Origin: Pseudomonas turukhanskensis
GTDB lineage: Bacteria; Pseudomonadota; Gammaproteobacteria; Pseudomonadales; Pseudomonadaceae
NCBI RefSeq assembly: GCF_027922365.1
Contig: NZ_BSFN01000002.1
Coordinates: 62,001 to 126,000, forward strand
Direction: 5' to 3'
DNA length: 64,000 nt
Shown: positions 35,732-43,917 of the stretch, piece after piece
How positions within the stretch are numbered: position 1 is the first letter of the stretch
Layout of the letters: each line of letters begins with the position of its first letter
Program-made: the position numbers and the translations under genes
The notes under the pieces: generated by a model
The model's input: only the letters and a program-made list of their open reading frames with translations
What the model was told of the DNA's origin: nothing
Databases searched by the model: none

Positions 35732-37096
35732 GTGCATAACAACAATAATGCCGGTTATCCCTCCAGCCTCCGCGCTTGGGGAACTGTCACCATTTTGATG
35801 GTGGCGTACGTCCTGTCATTTATTGACCGGCAGATTCTCAATCTGCTGGTCGGGCCCATCCGCCGCGATCTGGACATCAGCGATACGCAAATGAGCCTGC
35901 TGATGGGCTTGTCGTTCGCGCTGTTTTATACCGTGTGCGGCATTCCGCTGGGTCGCCTGGCCGACACCAAAAGCCGTCGTGGCCTCATCGCCATCGGCGT
36001 GCTGTTCTGGAGTGCCATGACCGCTGCCTGCGGCATGGCTCGCCTGTACTGGCAATTTCTGCTGTGCCGCATCGGTGTGGGTGTGGGTGAGGCTGCCTTG
36101 TCGCCAGCGGCCTATTCGCTGATTGCCGACAGCTTCCCTAGCGATCGCCGCGCCACCGCCATCAGCGTGTACTCGATGGGTGTTTACCTGGGCTCGGGTC
36201 TTGCGTTTCTGCTGGGCGGCCTGGTGATTAAATTCGCCTCCGCTCAGGGCGACGTAGTGTTGCCGGTGCTCGGCGAAGTGCGCCCTTGGCAACTGATCTT
36301 CTTGCTGCTGGGCGCTGCCGGTGTGCTGTTCACCCTGCTGATGCTGGCAGTACGTGAACCCGCTCGCCGTGGCGTAGGGGCCGGCGTCGCGGTGCCGCTG
36401 AGCGAAGTGGGGCGTTATATCCGCTCCAACCGCAGCACCGTGCTGTGCCATAACTTCGGCTTTGCCGGCCTGGCATTCGCCGGCTACGGCAGTGCGGCGT
36501 GGATTCCGACCTTTTACATTCGCACCTACGGCTGGGATGCCGGCCATGTAGGCGTGGTGTACGGCAGCATCGTGGCCGTGTTCGGTTGCCTGGGGATCGT
36601 CTTCGGCGGTCGTCTGGCCGACTGGATGAACAAGCGTGGTCGCACCGACGGCAATATGCGCGTGGGCCTGATTGCCGCCATCGGCGCGCTGCCGTGCGTG
36701 CTGGCCTTCCCATTGGCCAGCAGCGGCAATGTCGCCTCGATCTTCATGTGCCCGGCGGTGTTTTTCCTCAGCATGCCGTTTGGCGTGGCACCTGCCGCCA
36801 TTCAGGACATCATGCCCAACTCCATGCGCGGGCAGGCCTCGGCCATCTACCTGTTTGTGATCACGCTGATTGGCCTGGGCATTGGCCCAACGGCGGTGGC
36901 GATGGTGACGGACTATGGCTTTGGCAACGACAACGCGCTGCAATACTCGCTGCTGATCGTGACGACCGTCGCGGTGCTGTTCTCCATTGTGCTGCTGGCC
37001 AAGGGCTTGAAGCCCTATCGGGCGAGCGTGGAGCGGTTGAAAGGCTGGAGCTCGGAGCCAGCTGTGGAAGCAGTCGGGGTTCCGGCCAAGGCGTAG
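35732..37096 (+). CDS. MFS transporter
   Basis: 454 residues from a GTG at 35732 (VHNNNNAGYPSSLRAWG), chosen because AAGGAGA lies six bases before it; an ATG at 35654 would add 26 basic, non-membrane residues. It has twelve predicted TM helices. The loop GIPLGRLADTKSRRGLIAIG is the MFS motif A region, and SFIDRQILNLLVGPIRRDL resembles the spinster/anion-cation symporter branch. The substrate is unknown. The final TAG lies in the first bases of a 162-bp palindromic element. Confidence 0.88.
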   Translation: MHNNNNAGYPSSLRAWGTVTILMVAYVLSFIDRQILNLLVGPIRRDLDISDTQMSLLMGLSFALFYTVCGIPLGRLADTKSRRGLIAIGVLFWSAMTAACGMARLYWQFLLCRIGVGVGEAALSPAAYSLIADSFPSDRRATAISVYSMGVYLGSGLAFLLGGLVIKFASAQGDVVLPVLGEVRPWQLIFLLLGAAGVLFTLLMLAVREPARRGVGAGVAVPLSEVGRYIRSNRSTVLCHNFGFAGLAFAGYGSAAWIPTFYIRTYGWDAGHVGVVYGSIVAVFGCLGIVFGGRLADWMNKRGRTDGNMRVGLIAAIGALPCVLAFPLASSGNVASIFMCPAVFFLSMPFGVAPAAIQDIMPNSMRGQASAIYLFVITLIGLGIGPTAVAMVTDYGFGNDNALQYSLLIVTTVAVLFSIVLLAKGLKPYRASVERLKGWSSEPAVEAVGVPAKA

Positions 37097-37254
37097 GTTG
37101 GGCTGAGCCAAAGGCGAAGCCCAACGTTACGAACGTGTAAGCCCCACCAGTGCTGCCCACAGGACCGAAGCAAGCTCGATCGGTCCTGTTGGGCACCGGA
37201 GTTGGGGCTTGTTTGCGCGTATCGTTGGGCTTCGCTTTGCTCAACCCAACCTAC
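37093..37254. repeat. 162-bp nested palindromic element with GTAG ends
   Basis: Outer arms of about 33 bases (GTAGGTTGGGCTGAGCC... and ...GCTCAACCCAACCTAC) enclose an inner inverted repeat (AAGCCCCACCAGTGCTGCCC... mirrored by ...GGGCACCGGAGTTGGGGCTT) with a small central loop (AGGACCGA/TCGGTCCT). The whole can fold into one long hairpin. It begins at the stop codon of the MFS gene. Confidence 0.85.
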
Positions 37255-37271
37255 GCAATAGCGGGATTTTC

Positions 37272-37297
37272 GTAGGAGCGAGCTTGCTCGCGAAGCC
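37272..37297. repeat. Single REP, GTAGGAGCGAGC family
   Basis: GTAGGAGCGAGCTTGCTCGC followed by GAAGCC, identical in core to the pair at 21294-21359. Confidence 0.88.
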
Positions 37298-37304
37298 TTT
37301 GATC

Positions 37305-37913
37305 TTAAACCCAGGTATTCAACTCAAGCGCCAGCTTCGACGTCAGGCGCAGGTACTGCTCACTGGCCTTGGTCAGAAACCCCTGGCTGTCCATGGTCAA
37401 CTCGCGGCTCTGTTTGCCTGCCGTCTCGTAGCGATACAGGGTGTGCTCGTCCTGCTGACGCAGGCACTGATACCGCTGGCTGCGCGCCTGCAGCGTGAAG
37501 GTGAGCATGTCGACGTGCACCACCTGCACCTCTTCGCTTTGCCCTATTTCCAACGCGCTGCGCTGCAAAATCGCCGTGTGGGTAAACGGCGTGGCCGAGA
37601 GCATCACGTGTTGGCAGTCATTGAGGTCGTGGCGGGGTTCGCCATTGAGCAGCCAGTGGCCACGAATGTCGCGCTCCAACGTTAAGGTGCGCTGGCCGAG
37701 GTTATCCACCTTCAGCCACAGCCGGCGGAAGCGCCAGCGCGGGTCGAAGTGCAGCACATAGGTGGCGGCAATGCTGTTGCCGCGCACGCTCTGAATCAGA
37801 TGGCTGCTGGCATGAATGCCGCTGTCGTCCTGGCGCAGGCGCAGGTTTTCCACGCCGGGGTTGAGCCAGGGTTTCCACACGAGGGTTTGTTGCTGCATCA
37901 AGGTAGGCTGCAT
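37305..37913 (-). CDS. Putative glycolipid-binding domain protein
   Basis: 202 residues from ATG 37913 (MQPTLMQQQTLVWKPW) with GGA nine bases upstream; ATG 37898 is possible. It is beta-rich, with VWKPWLNPGVENLRL, GNSIAATYVLHFDPRWRFRRLWLKV and GHWLLNGEPRHDLNDCQHVMLSATPFTHT, which matches the PF06475/DUF1089 'glycolipid-binding' family as I recall. That family name comes from structural similarity, and no activity is established. No signal peptide. Single gene. Confidence 0.72.
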   Translation of the reverse strand: MQPTLMQQQTLVWKPWLNPGVENLRLRQDDSGIHASSHLIQSVRGNSIAATYVLHFDPRWRFRRLWLKVDNLGQRTLTLERDIRGHWLLNGEPRHDLNDCQHVMLSATPFTHTAILQRSALEIGQSEEVQVVHVDMLTFTLQARSQRYQCLRQQDEHTLYRYETAGKQSRELTMDSQGFLTKASEQYLRLTSKLALELNTWV

Positions 37914-38057
37914 CCGTGCAATTCCAGCGAGCGGACGGCGGGGCATATTTGCGGCCGCAGGGCACCGTCCATGGTGTAGACCGGCGAGCAGAATAAGCGG
38001 TGATTTCTGTGATGTATGTAGGATTTCGGCTACACAAAAAACTTTTTTTGTTCGGCG

Positions 38058-38399
38058 CTAGGCCTTGTGCTTGAGCGGTTGCTGCTCGAAATTCACGCCG
38101 CTCAAGCCGGTTTCCATCAATGCGCGGATATTGCCGTGGTCGGTGCCGGTCGGCGTAGCGAGCACGCTGCGGTAATGCTCGCCAAAAGCCCGCAAGGTTT
38201 CTTCCAGGCTCAGGCCTTCGAGCAGAGCCAGGCCGAGGGTTTTGCACGAGCCTTCGTTCTGCCCGCTGGCATTGTTCTGGTTGCCATTTACGAAGGCACT
38301 TTGTTGGTAATCGTAGTGCTCGGCAATAAAGGCCAGGGTGGTGGCGAACAGGTGGTTGTCACTGCGCAGGGCCGCGCGAAAATCGGTAAGTGCAGTCAT
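38058..38399 (-). CDS. HopJ-family protein
   Basis: 113 residues from ATG 38399 (MTALTDFRAALRSDNHLFATTLAFI). Family blocks are YDYQQSAFVNGNQNNASGQNEGSCK and TPTGTDHGNIRALMETG. The family is named after a reported type III effector (HopPmaJ), but homologues are widespread in non-pathogenic bacteria and this copy lies in a pterin-biosynthesis cluster with no type III genes nearby. Its ATG overlaps the stop of the preceding gene (TAATG), so it is translated with it. A housekeeping role is more likely than secretion. Confidence 0.88.
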   Translation of the reverse strand: MTALTDFRAALRSDNHLFATTLAFIAEHYDYQQSAFVNGNQNNASGQNEGSCKTLGLALLEGLSLEETLRAFGEHYRSVLATPTGTDHGNIRALMETGLSGVNFEQQPLKHKA

Positions 38400-38689
38400 T
38401 ACTTCTGGCCTTTGTTGAACGCCGCTTGCTGATCGCTGCTGGCTTCTTTCTGGTATTTGGTTTTCCACTCGCTGTACGGCATGCCGTAGACCTCTTCGCG
38501 TGCCTGGTCGATGGTCACCGGCAGGCCGACGTCGTCGGCGGCAGCCTTGTACCACTTGGACAGGCAGTTGCGGCAGAAACCAGCCAGGTTCATCAGCTCG
38601 ATGTTCTGCACATCGGTGCGATCGCGCAGGTGTTGCACCAGTTGGCGAAAGGCGGCGGCTTCGAGTTCGATCTGTTCTTGCTCGGTCAT
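38399..38689 (-). CDS. DUF1244 family protein
   Basis: 96 residues from ATG 38689 (MTEQEQIELEAAAFRQLVQHL). The core LMNLAGFCRNCLSKWY carries two cysteines, then VGLPVTIDQAREEVYGMPYSEWK; this matches the DUF1244 family, function unknown. Its length is as usual for the family. Its stop overlaps the HopJ-family gene start, and it follows folX by about 100 bases, so these small genes probably ride on the folM-folX transcript. Confidence 0.85.
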   Translation of the reverse strand: MTEQEQIELEAAAFRQLVQHLRDRTDVQNIELMNLAGFCRNCLSKWYKAAADDVGLPVTIDQAREEVYGMPYSEWKTKYQKEASSDQQAAFNKGQK

Positions 38690-38795
38690 GGCAACGTACT
38701 CCGAGAACGTGCGGGGAAAGGGGATGAGGCAATGGGCGCGATAATAGAAGCGCCCGGCCCGCTCGGCAATGCGGGCACTTGAGGGCGCGAGCGGG

Positions 38796-39167
38796 TTAGC
38801 GATGACCGGCGAGGGTGATCGACACCGACTCGGCAAAGCGCAGGGCATGCAGCTTGTCCACTTCCACCTCGGCATAGCGCACCGCCGGGTGGGCCATCAC
38901 CAGGTCGAGCAGCTCCTGGGTCAACCGTTCAAGCAGGGCAAAACGGTTGTTTTCCACGTGGGCAATGATGGCCTTGGTGATGGTGCGGTAGTTCAGCGCG
39001 TGCTCGATATCGTTGACCTGCACCGCATCCACGGCGGGATAGAGGATGGTCAGGTTGATCAGCACGTCCTGCTTGTTATCGATTTCTTCCTGCTTGATTC
39101 CGATGTAGGTGCGCAGGCGCAGGTCCTTGACCCTGATGCGCGCCATTCCAGGCTCCAGTCTCGGCAT
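38796..39167 (-). CDS. folX: Dihydroneopterin triphosphate 2'-epimerase
   Basis: 123 residues. The core [20 protein letters not shown] is the FolB/FolX tunnelling fold N-terminus, followed by [10 protein letters not shown] and [16 protein letters not shown]. The start [15 protein letters not shown] is as in other pseudomonad FolX, with GGGAG upstream. It epimerises dihydroneopterin triphosphate to the monapterin form. With folM directly upstream it makes tetrahydromonapterin, the cofactor of phenylalanine hydroxylase in pseudomonads. Confidence 0.94.
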   Translation of the reverse strand: MPRLEPGMARIRVKDLRLRTYIGIKQEEIDNKQDVLINLTILYPAVDAVQVNDIEHALNYRTITKAIIAHVENNRFALLERLTQELLDLVMAHPAVRYAEVEVDKLHALRFAESVSITLAGHR

Positions 39168-39187
39168 AACGGTGTACTCCCATCCAA

Positions 39188-39895
39188 TTATTTCAGGTGC
39201 CGGCCGCCGTTGACGCTCAAGGTGGTGCCGGTGACATAGGGGTTGTCGAGCAGATAACGCAGGCTCTGGTAGACGACCTCGGCTCCGGGTTCGATACCTA
39301 TCGCCGATTTGGCCAGGGCTTTGGCGCGGTAGTCGGCATCGTCGCCGTCGTTGAACAGAATCAGGGCCGGGGCGATGCCATTGACCTTGATCGCCGGCGC
39401 GTACTTGGCGGCAAACGACAGCGTCAGGCTTTCCAGCCCCGCCTTGCTGGCGCAGTAGGCCAGGTGCTTGGCACTGCCTTTGTGCACCACGTCGTCGCTG
39501 ATATGCACGATATCCGCCGGGCTCGACTGACGCAGCAACTCGGCGCAGTGCAGGTTGATCAGGTAGGGCGCGAGCATATGCACGTTGAACATCTGCGCAA
39601 AGATGGCGCCTTCATTCCCCGGCGTTTCCGCCAGCCACTGCGAGGCGTTGTGCACAATGGCGCGCAGGCGTTGGGTATGGGTTTTCAGCTCGGCGACAAA
39701 GGCCAGAATGCTGGCTTCGCTGGAAAAATCTGCCTTGAGGGTAACGGCGCCGCGCTCGCGCAGCCGTTGCAGGCTTTCCCGCTCTTGGCGGTAGGTAACG
39801 ATCAGCGGGTGACCGTCATCGAGCAAGCGTTCGGCGCAGAACAGGCCGACGCGTTGGCCGGCGCCGGTCAGCAGAATGGGGGCAGAAGCAGGCAT
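39188..39895 (-). CDS. folM: Dihydromonapterin reductase
   Basis: 235-residue short-chain dehydrogenase from ATG 39895 ([22 protein letters not shown]). It has the TGAGQRVG cofactor loop seen in FolM/pteridine reductases, VHNASQW in place of NNAG, the catalytic YCASK (Tyr and Lys) and NGIAPALI. The C-terminal [13 protein letters not shown] is typical of the family. It reduces dihydromonapterin to tetrahydromonapterin with NADPH. The gene lies 20 bases upstream of folX on the same strand, so the two form an operon with the two small downstream genes. Confidence 0.94.
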   Translation of the reverse strand: MPASAPILLTGAGQRVGLFCAERLLDDGHPLIVTYRQERESLQRLRERGAVTLKADFSSEASILAFVAELKTHTQRLRAIVHNASQWLAETPGNEGAIFAQMFNVHMLAPYLINLHCAELLRQSSPADIVHISDDVVHKGSAKHLAYCASKAGLESLTLSFAAKYAPAIKVNGIAPALILFNDGDDADYRAKALAKSAIGIEPGAEVVYQSLRYLLDNPYVTGTTLSVNGGRHLK

Positions 39896-39964
39896 GGGGT
39901 ACTCGTTGGCGAACAGGCCCGGCAACGTTACCCCAGTCTGCTGCCGGGTACAAAAGGCAGCGTT

Positions 39965-40540
39965 TTACTTGGCCTCGCCTGCCAGTGCCGAGCGGCCCAC
40001 AACGCGCAGCTCTTTGCGCTTGTGCAACCACGGCGCCAGCAGGCGCGTAGAGAGCGGAATAAACCAGTAGGTCATCAGCGGCGTCAGCGCCAGGGTGCTG
40101 AGCAGAATGCGCACCGCCAGCGGCAGTTCGCTTAACAGCCCGCCAAAAATCAGATTGAACGCCAGCGATACCGGGAAGAAGGCCAGCCAGATGGCCACGC
40201 TTTGCTTCCAGCGCGGTACGTTGCGACTGGCGCTGCCGAACCAGGCGTCGATACCTTGCACGCGGTGTTCCAGCGGCTGGGCGAACAGGCCTTGGCCACG
40301 TTGCAGCCAGGCGCGGCGCGAGGCGGAGTGCTCCCAGCTGGCGAGCAGTTCGGCATCGGCGAAGCGGAATACGATCTGGAATTCGTCATCGTCGGCCGGT
40401 GGGGCGAGTACGCCAGAGCCGAGATAACCAGGGAAGTCGGTGGCCAGTTGTTCGCCTTCACGCAGCCAGAGCATGAAGTCCTGGTAACGCTCGCGGGGCA
40501 CGCGGCGAGCCACCATCAGGGTGACGGGGGAAGCAGACAT
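39965..40540 (-). CDS. Antibiotic biosynthesis monooxygenase-domain membrane protein
   Basis: 191 residues from ATG 40540 (MSASPVTLMVARRVPRERYQDFM). The N-terminal ~95 residues form an ABM ferredoxin-like domain (VARRVPRERYQDFMLWLREGEQLA, FQIVFRFADAELLASWEHS). Two C-terminal TM helices follow (about 120-145 and 155-180). Proteins with this layout are common in proteobacteria and have no established function. Single gene in the folM direction. Confidence 0.82.
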   Translation of the reverse strand: MSASPVTLMVARRVPRERYQDFMLWLREGEQLATDFPGYLGSGVLAPPADDDEFQIVFRFADAELLASWEHSASRRAWLQRGQGLFAQPLEHRVQGIDAWFGSASRNVPRWKQSVAIWLAFFPVSLAFNLIFGGLLSELPLAVRILLSTLALTPLMTYWFIPLSTRLLAPWLHKRKELRVVGRSALAGEAK

Positions 40541-40586
40541 TATGTATCTCCTCAAAGCCTCGCCGCCGCTCGGGTAGAGCCTTGGC

Positions 40587-40620
40587 AAAAAAAGCGCCCC
40601 AGGGGTGGCGGGGCGTTGGG
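40587..40620 (-). terminator. Terminator of the PilZ-like gene (minus strand)
   Basis: On the minus strand, AACGCCCC...GGGGCG is followed by CTTTTTTTGCC, placed about 65 bases after the stop at 40685. Confidence 0.65.
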
Positions 40621-40684
40621 TGAAGAGTAGTGGTTTTGTGCTGCCAAATGCCAGCCAAAGATGCGTGCTAGAGCGGGAAATTCG

Positions 40685-41296
40685 TTAGATGGCGGGCGTT
40701 GGTTCAACCGGATTGAGCAAGCGATGCTGCTGATAGATGTACTGGCGCAGCTGCTCGCTGTGCGCTGTTTTGCGCCCGCTCAGGCGGTAGGCCACCAGGC
40801 GTTGTTTGCTGCGCCGGGCCAAAATGCCTTGCAGCCGAATCGGCTCGGCGCCGGCACGCGGCAACCAATAGGTAAAACTGTTGGGCACCAGTTGATGGCG
40901 TACTTCCACCAGCAGCCCCGTAGTGGAAAGCGCGTGCAACCACACGCCGCTGGGCTTGCCGTGCTCGTCCACCAACTCGATGGCGGGCGTCATGTGCAGG
41001 CGCCAGGGACGTTCGGACGGGCCCTGTTCCACCACCTGGGGCTCACCGATTTCCAGGCTCAGGCTGTGGAATTCGTCTTCCACCAAGTTCAGCGGGAAGG
41101 TCACGCGCTCACCGTTGAAATGCGCTTCGATGGTGAGTTGGTCGCTGGCGGCCAGGCGGGTGAGCAGGGCTTTGGTCTGGGTGCCGCCGTCCACCCGCAG
41201 GCTCGGGGTCTGCATCGGGCCGTTTAGACGATGCGGAGTTTGCAGGTCTTGGAGGAAGTCCAATTCCTCGCTGGTGAGAAGGGTTGGGTCTTGCAT
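40685..41296 (-). CDS. Conserved protein, possibly a degenerate YcgR/PilZ-type protein
   Basis: 203 residues. The N-terminal half (LTIEAHFNGERVTFPLNLVEDEFHSLSLEIGEP) resembles the YcgR-like N-domain, and the second half resembles PilZ: ERPWRLHMTPAIELVDEHGKPSGVWLHALSTTGLLV, then a C-terminal helix EQLRQYIYQQHR. The c-di-GMP motifs are only partly kept: RPWR instead of RxxxR, and ALSTTG instead of (D/N)xSxxG. It is divergent from the flavodoxin gene. The PilZ reading is my inference from pattern, so treat it as unconfirmed; a plain hypothetical protein is the safe call. Confidence 0.6.
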   Translation of the reverse strand: MQDPTLLTSEELDFLQDLQTPHRLNGPMQTPSLRVDGGTQTKALLTRLAASDQLTIEAHFNGERVTFPLNLVEDEFHSLSLEIGEPQVVEQGPSERPWRLHMTPAIELVDEHGKPSGVWLHALSTTGLLVEVRHQLVPNSFTYWLPRAGAEPIRLQGILARRSKQRLVAYRLSGRKTAHSEQLRQYIYQQHRLLNPVEPTPAI

Positions 41297-41483
41297 GGTG
41301 TAGATGCTCCAGTACTTCAGATGGGCAACTAGGTGAATCAGTGGCGTCGCTGGTGGGACAGCGAAGCGGTAGTTTTATTAGTGTGTTGCGCAGGGTTTCC
41401 GATGGACGGGCCGAACAGTGACGGCAGGCGCTGCTCAGGCATAATGGCCGGCATTTTTTCAGCCCAGCTGCGGAGCGTTTTTG

Positions 41484-41939
41484 ATGAAAGTTGCGATCTT
41501 GTCCGGTTCGGTGTTCGGCACGGCCGAAGAAGTGGCTCGTCATGCCACCCAACTGCTCAAAGCGGACGGCTTCGATGCCTGGCACAACCCGCGCGCCACC
41601 CTCGACGAACTCAAGGCATTCGCCCCCGACGCCTTTCTGGCCGTGACCTCCACCACCGGCATGGGCGAGCTGCCGGACAACCTGCAACCGCTGTTTCACG
41701 CTATCCGCGACGTGCTGCCCAGCGAATGGCGCGGTTTGCCCGGCGCCGTGATTGGCCTGGGCGATGCCAGCTATGGCGATACCTTCTGTGGCGGCGGTGA
41801 GCAACTGCGCGAACTGTTTGCCGAGCTGGGGCTGCGCGAAGTGCAGCCGATGTTGCAGCTCGATGCCAGTGAGAGCGTGACGCCGGAGACGGATGCGGAG
41901 CCGTGGTTGGCGGAGTTTGCGCAGTTGCTCAAAGCCTGA
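41484..41939 (+). CDS. Flavodoxin
   Basis: 151 residues from ATG 41484 (MKVAILSGSVFGTAEEVARHA). The FMN phosphate loop is SGSVFGTAEE (usually T/SxTGxTE; here SGSVFGT). TSTTGMGELPDNLQPLF provides the flavin-stacking loop and GLGDASYGDTFCGGGEQL the third loop. It is a small single-domain electron carrier like MioC-type flavodoxins. Its electron partners are unknown. Single gene, with an RBS (GGAG) about 10 bases before the ATG. Confidence 0.9.
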   Translation: MKVAILSGSVFGTAEEVARHATQLLKADGFDAWHNPRATLDELKAFAPDAFLAVTSTTGMGELPDNLQPLFHAIRDVLPSEWRGLPGAVIGLGDASYGDTFCGGGEQLRELFAELGLREVQPMLQLDASESVTPETDAEPWLAEFAQLLKA

Positions 41940-41981
41940 TCACAGCAGGGCTCACCCTGCTCACCGCTATTTCTGCGAGCC

Positions 41982-42080
41982 CTCGTCATCCTGGCGCAGG
42001 CCTGGCTCCAGAATTTTGGCGAGCCCGCTACCTCGTTCAATCCGCTATTCTGGATCCCGGCCTGCGCCGGGATGACGGTG
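41982..42080. repeat. REPIN, CCGTCATCCCCGC family
   Basis: The left arm CTCGTCATCCTGGCGCAGGC and the inverted right arm GCCTGCGCCGGGATGACGG flank about 55 bases. It lies between the flavodoxin and aldolase genes. Confidence 0.82.
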
Positions 42081-42211
42081 GATTGGCTCATGACAGCGTT
42101 ATCCCCTGACCCACAAGGCCACCAAGCTGGCCGCAAGAGCGACTACCACCCGCGCCAACCCTCGCTAGACTCAATCTCACTAAAAAACAACAACAAACCG
42201 AGGTGATTGCC

Positions 42212-42994
42212 GTGACTGCTGCGCAAATCAAATCCGTACCGACCATCAAAGATCAGGTATCGGCCGCCGAATGGCAGGCCCGCGTCGACCTCGCTGCCTG
42301 CTATCGCCTTATCGCCCTGCATGGCTGGGACGATCTGATCTTCACCCATATCTCCGCCAAGGTGCCCGGCACCGAAGACTTCCTGATCAACCCGTTCGGG
42401 TTGATGTTCCATGAAATCACTGCCTCCAGCCTGGTGAAGGTCGACCTCAACGGCGTCAAGCAAATGGATAGCCCGTACGAAATCAACCCCGCCGGCTACA
42501 CCATCCACAGCGCCGTGCACGAAGTGCGTCACGACGTCGGTTGCGTTATCCATACCCACACCGCCGCCGGCATCGCCGTTTCGGCGCAGAAGCAGGGCTT
42601 GTTGCCGCTGTCGCAGCAGTCGCTGTTTGTGCTGGCCAGCCTGTCCTACCACGGCTACGAAGGCGTGGCGCTAAACCATGAAGAGAAAGCTCGCCTGCAG
42701 GCAGACCTGGGTGAAAGCAATTTCATGATTCTGCCCAACCACGGCCTCATGACCTGCTCGGCCAGTATCGCCGACGCCTTTCTGATGATGTTCACCCTGC
42801 AGCGTGCCTGCGAAGTGCAGGTGATGGCGCAGAGTGGCGGCGCCGAGTTGATCCATATTCCTCAGCAGATTCTCGACGGCGCCAAAGCCATGGTGCAGGG
42901 CGTGATGAAAACCGCCCAGGGCATGGGCGGCAACCTCGCCTGGCCGGCGCTGATGCGCAAACTCGACCAACAGAACCCTGGCTACGCCGTCTGA
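42212..42994 (+). CDS. Class II aldolase/adducin-domain protein
   Basis: 260 residues from a GTG at 42212 with GAGGTGA five bases before it; a GTG at 42203 overlaps that RBS. Class II aldolase fold: FTHISAKVPGTEDFLINPFGLMFHEI, the metal-binding VIHTHTAAG, and the third His in LPNHGLMTC. It is shorter than sugar-phosphate aldolases and belongs to the adducin-like group whose substrate is generally unknown. The stop overlaps the ATG of the MEST-like hydrolase gene (TGATG), so the two are co-translated and probably act on one pathway. Confidence 0.88.
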   Translation: MTAAQIKSVPTIKDQVSAAEWQARVDLAACYRLIALHGWDDLIFTHISAKVPGTEDFLINPFGLMFHEITASSLVKVDLNGVKQMDSPYEINPAGYTIHSAVHEVRHDVGCVIHTHTAAGIAVSAQKQGLLPLSQQSLFVLASLSYHGYEGVALNHEEKARLQADLGESNFMILPNHGLMTCSASIADAFLMMFTLQRACEVQVMAQSGGAELIHIPQQILDGAKAMVQGVMKTAQGMGGNLAWPALMRKLDQQNPGYAV

Positions 42995-43890
42995 TGTCGC
43001 CGGCGCTCGCCGGCATTCCCCTGCGTGACTGGCGCGCGCAGGGGAAGAGCCTGAAATTCAAGGGCCACACCATTGCCTACTGGACCGCTGGCCAAGGCGA
43101 GCCGCTGCTATTGATACACGGCTTTCCCACCGCCAGCTGGGACTGGCATTTTCTCTGGAACACCCTGGCCGAACATTACCAGGTCATCGCCTGCGACATG
43201 CTTGGCTTTGGTGACTCGGCCAAGCCCCGTGGCCACGACTACCGTTTGCTTGAACAGGCCGATATTCACCAGGCGCTGCTCGCGCACCTGAACATTGATG
43301 CGCCGGTGCACGTGCTGGCTCACGACTATGGCGACAGCGTCGCCCAGGAACTGGTCGCTCGCCATCACGAAGGCCGTGCCCGCCTGGCCTCCTGTGTGTT
43401 TCTCAATGGCGGGCTGTTCCCCGAAACCCATCGCCCGGTGCTGGTGCAAAAACTCTTGCTCAGCCCGCTCGGGCCTCTGATTGGCCGGCTGTTTAGCCGC
43501 AAGAAGCTGGCCGCCAGTTTTGCCCAGGTATTCGGCCCGCACACCCAGCCCAGCGAACAGGAGCTGGACGACTTCTGGAGCCTGATTGCCCGTAACAACG
43601 GCCCGGCCGTGATGCATCGGCTGATTCACTACATTCCTGAACGCCGTGAGCAACGTGACCGCTGGCTGGCAGCGATGCAAAAGGGCGGCTTGCCACTGCG
43701 GGTGATCGATGGTGCCGTGGACCCGATTTCCGGCGCGCATATGGTTGCCCGCTACCGCGAGCTGATTCCGGAGCCCGATACCGTGCTACTCGACGGCATC
43801 GGCCACTACCCGCAAACCGAGGCGCCGTGCCACGTGCTGCAGCACTACCAAGCTTTTCGCGCCGCCTTAAGCAAGGCTGCTGTAGCCTAG
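42994..43890 (+). CDS. MEST-like alpha/beta hydrolase
   Basis: 298 residues, alpha/beta hydrolase fold. LLLIHGFPTASWDWHFLWNTL holds the oxyanion region. The nucleophile elbow is HDYGDS with Asp111, as in epoxide hydrolases and haloalkane dehalogenases. The His is in GIGHYPQTEAP. The cap region NGGLFPETHRPVLVQKLL, VFGPHTQPSEQEL and HYIPERR closely follows the vertebrate imprinted protein MEST/PEG1 as I recall its sequence, more than ordinary epoxide hydrolases. Activity is unknown for both. Co-translated with the class II aldolase gene. No signal peptide. Confidence 0.86.
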   Translation: MSPALAGIPLRDWRAQGKSLKFKGHTIAYWTAGQGEPLLLIHGFPTASWDWHFLWNTLAEHYQVIACDMLGFGDSAKPRGHDYRLLEQADIHQALLAHLNIDAPVHVLAHDYGDSVAQELVARHHEGRARLASCVFLNGGLFPETHRPVLVQKLLLSPLGPLIGRLFSRKKLAASFAQVFGPHTQPSEQELDDFWSLIARNNGPAVMHRLIHYIPERREQRDRWLAAMQKGGLPLRVIDGAVDPISGAHMVARYRELIPEPDTVLLDGIGHYPQTEAPCHVLQHYQAFRAALSKAAVA

Positions 43891-43917
43891 CCGCTGACCA
43901 TTTTGGCGGGAGGCGGT

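Noticed and set aside
38058..38399. Type III secretion effector
   Set aside because: No type III apparatus, chaperone or hrp-box is visible, and the gene sits in a pterin operon; family membership alone does not show secretion.
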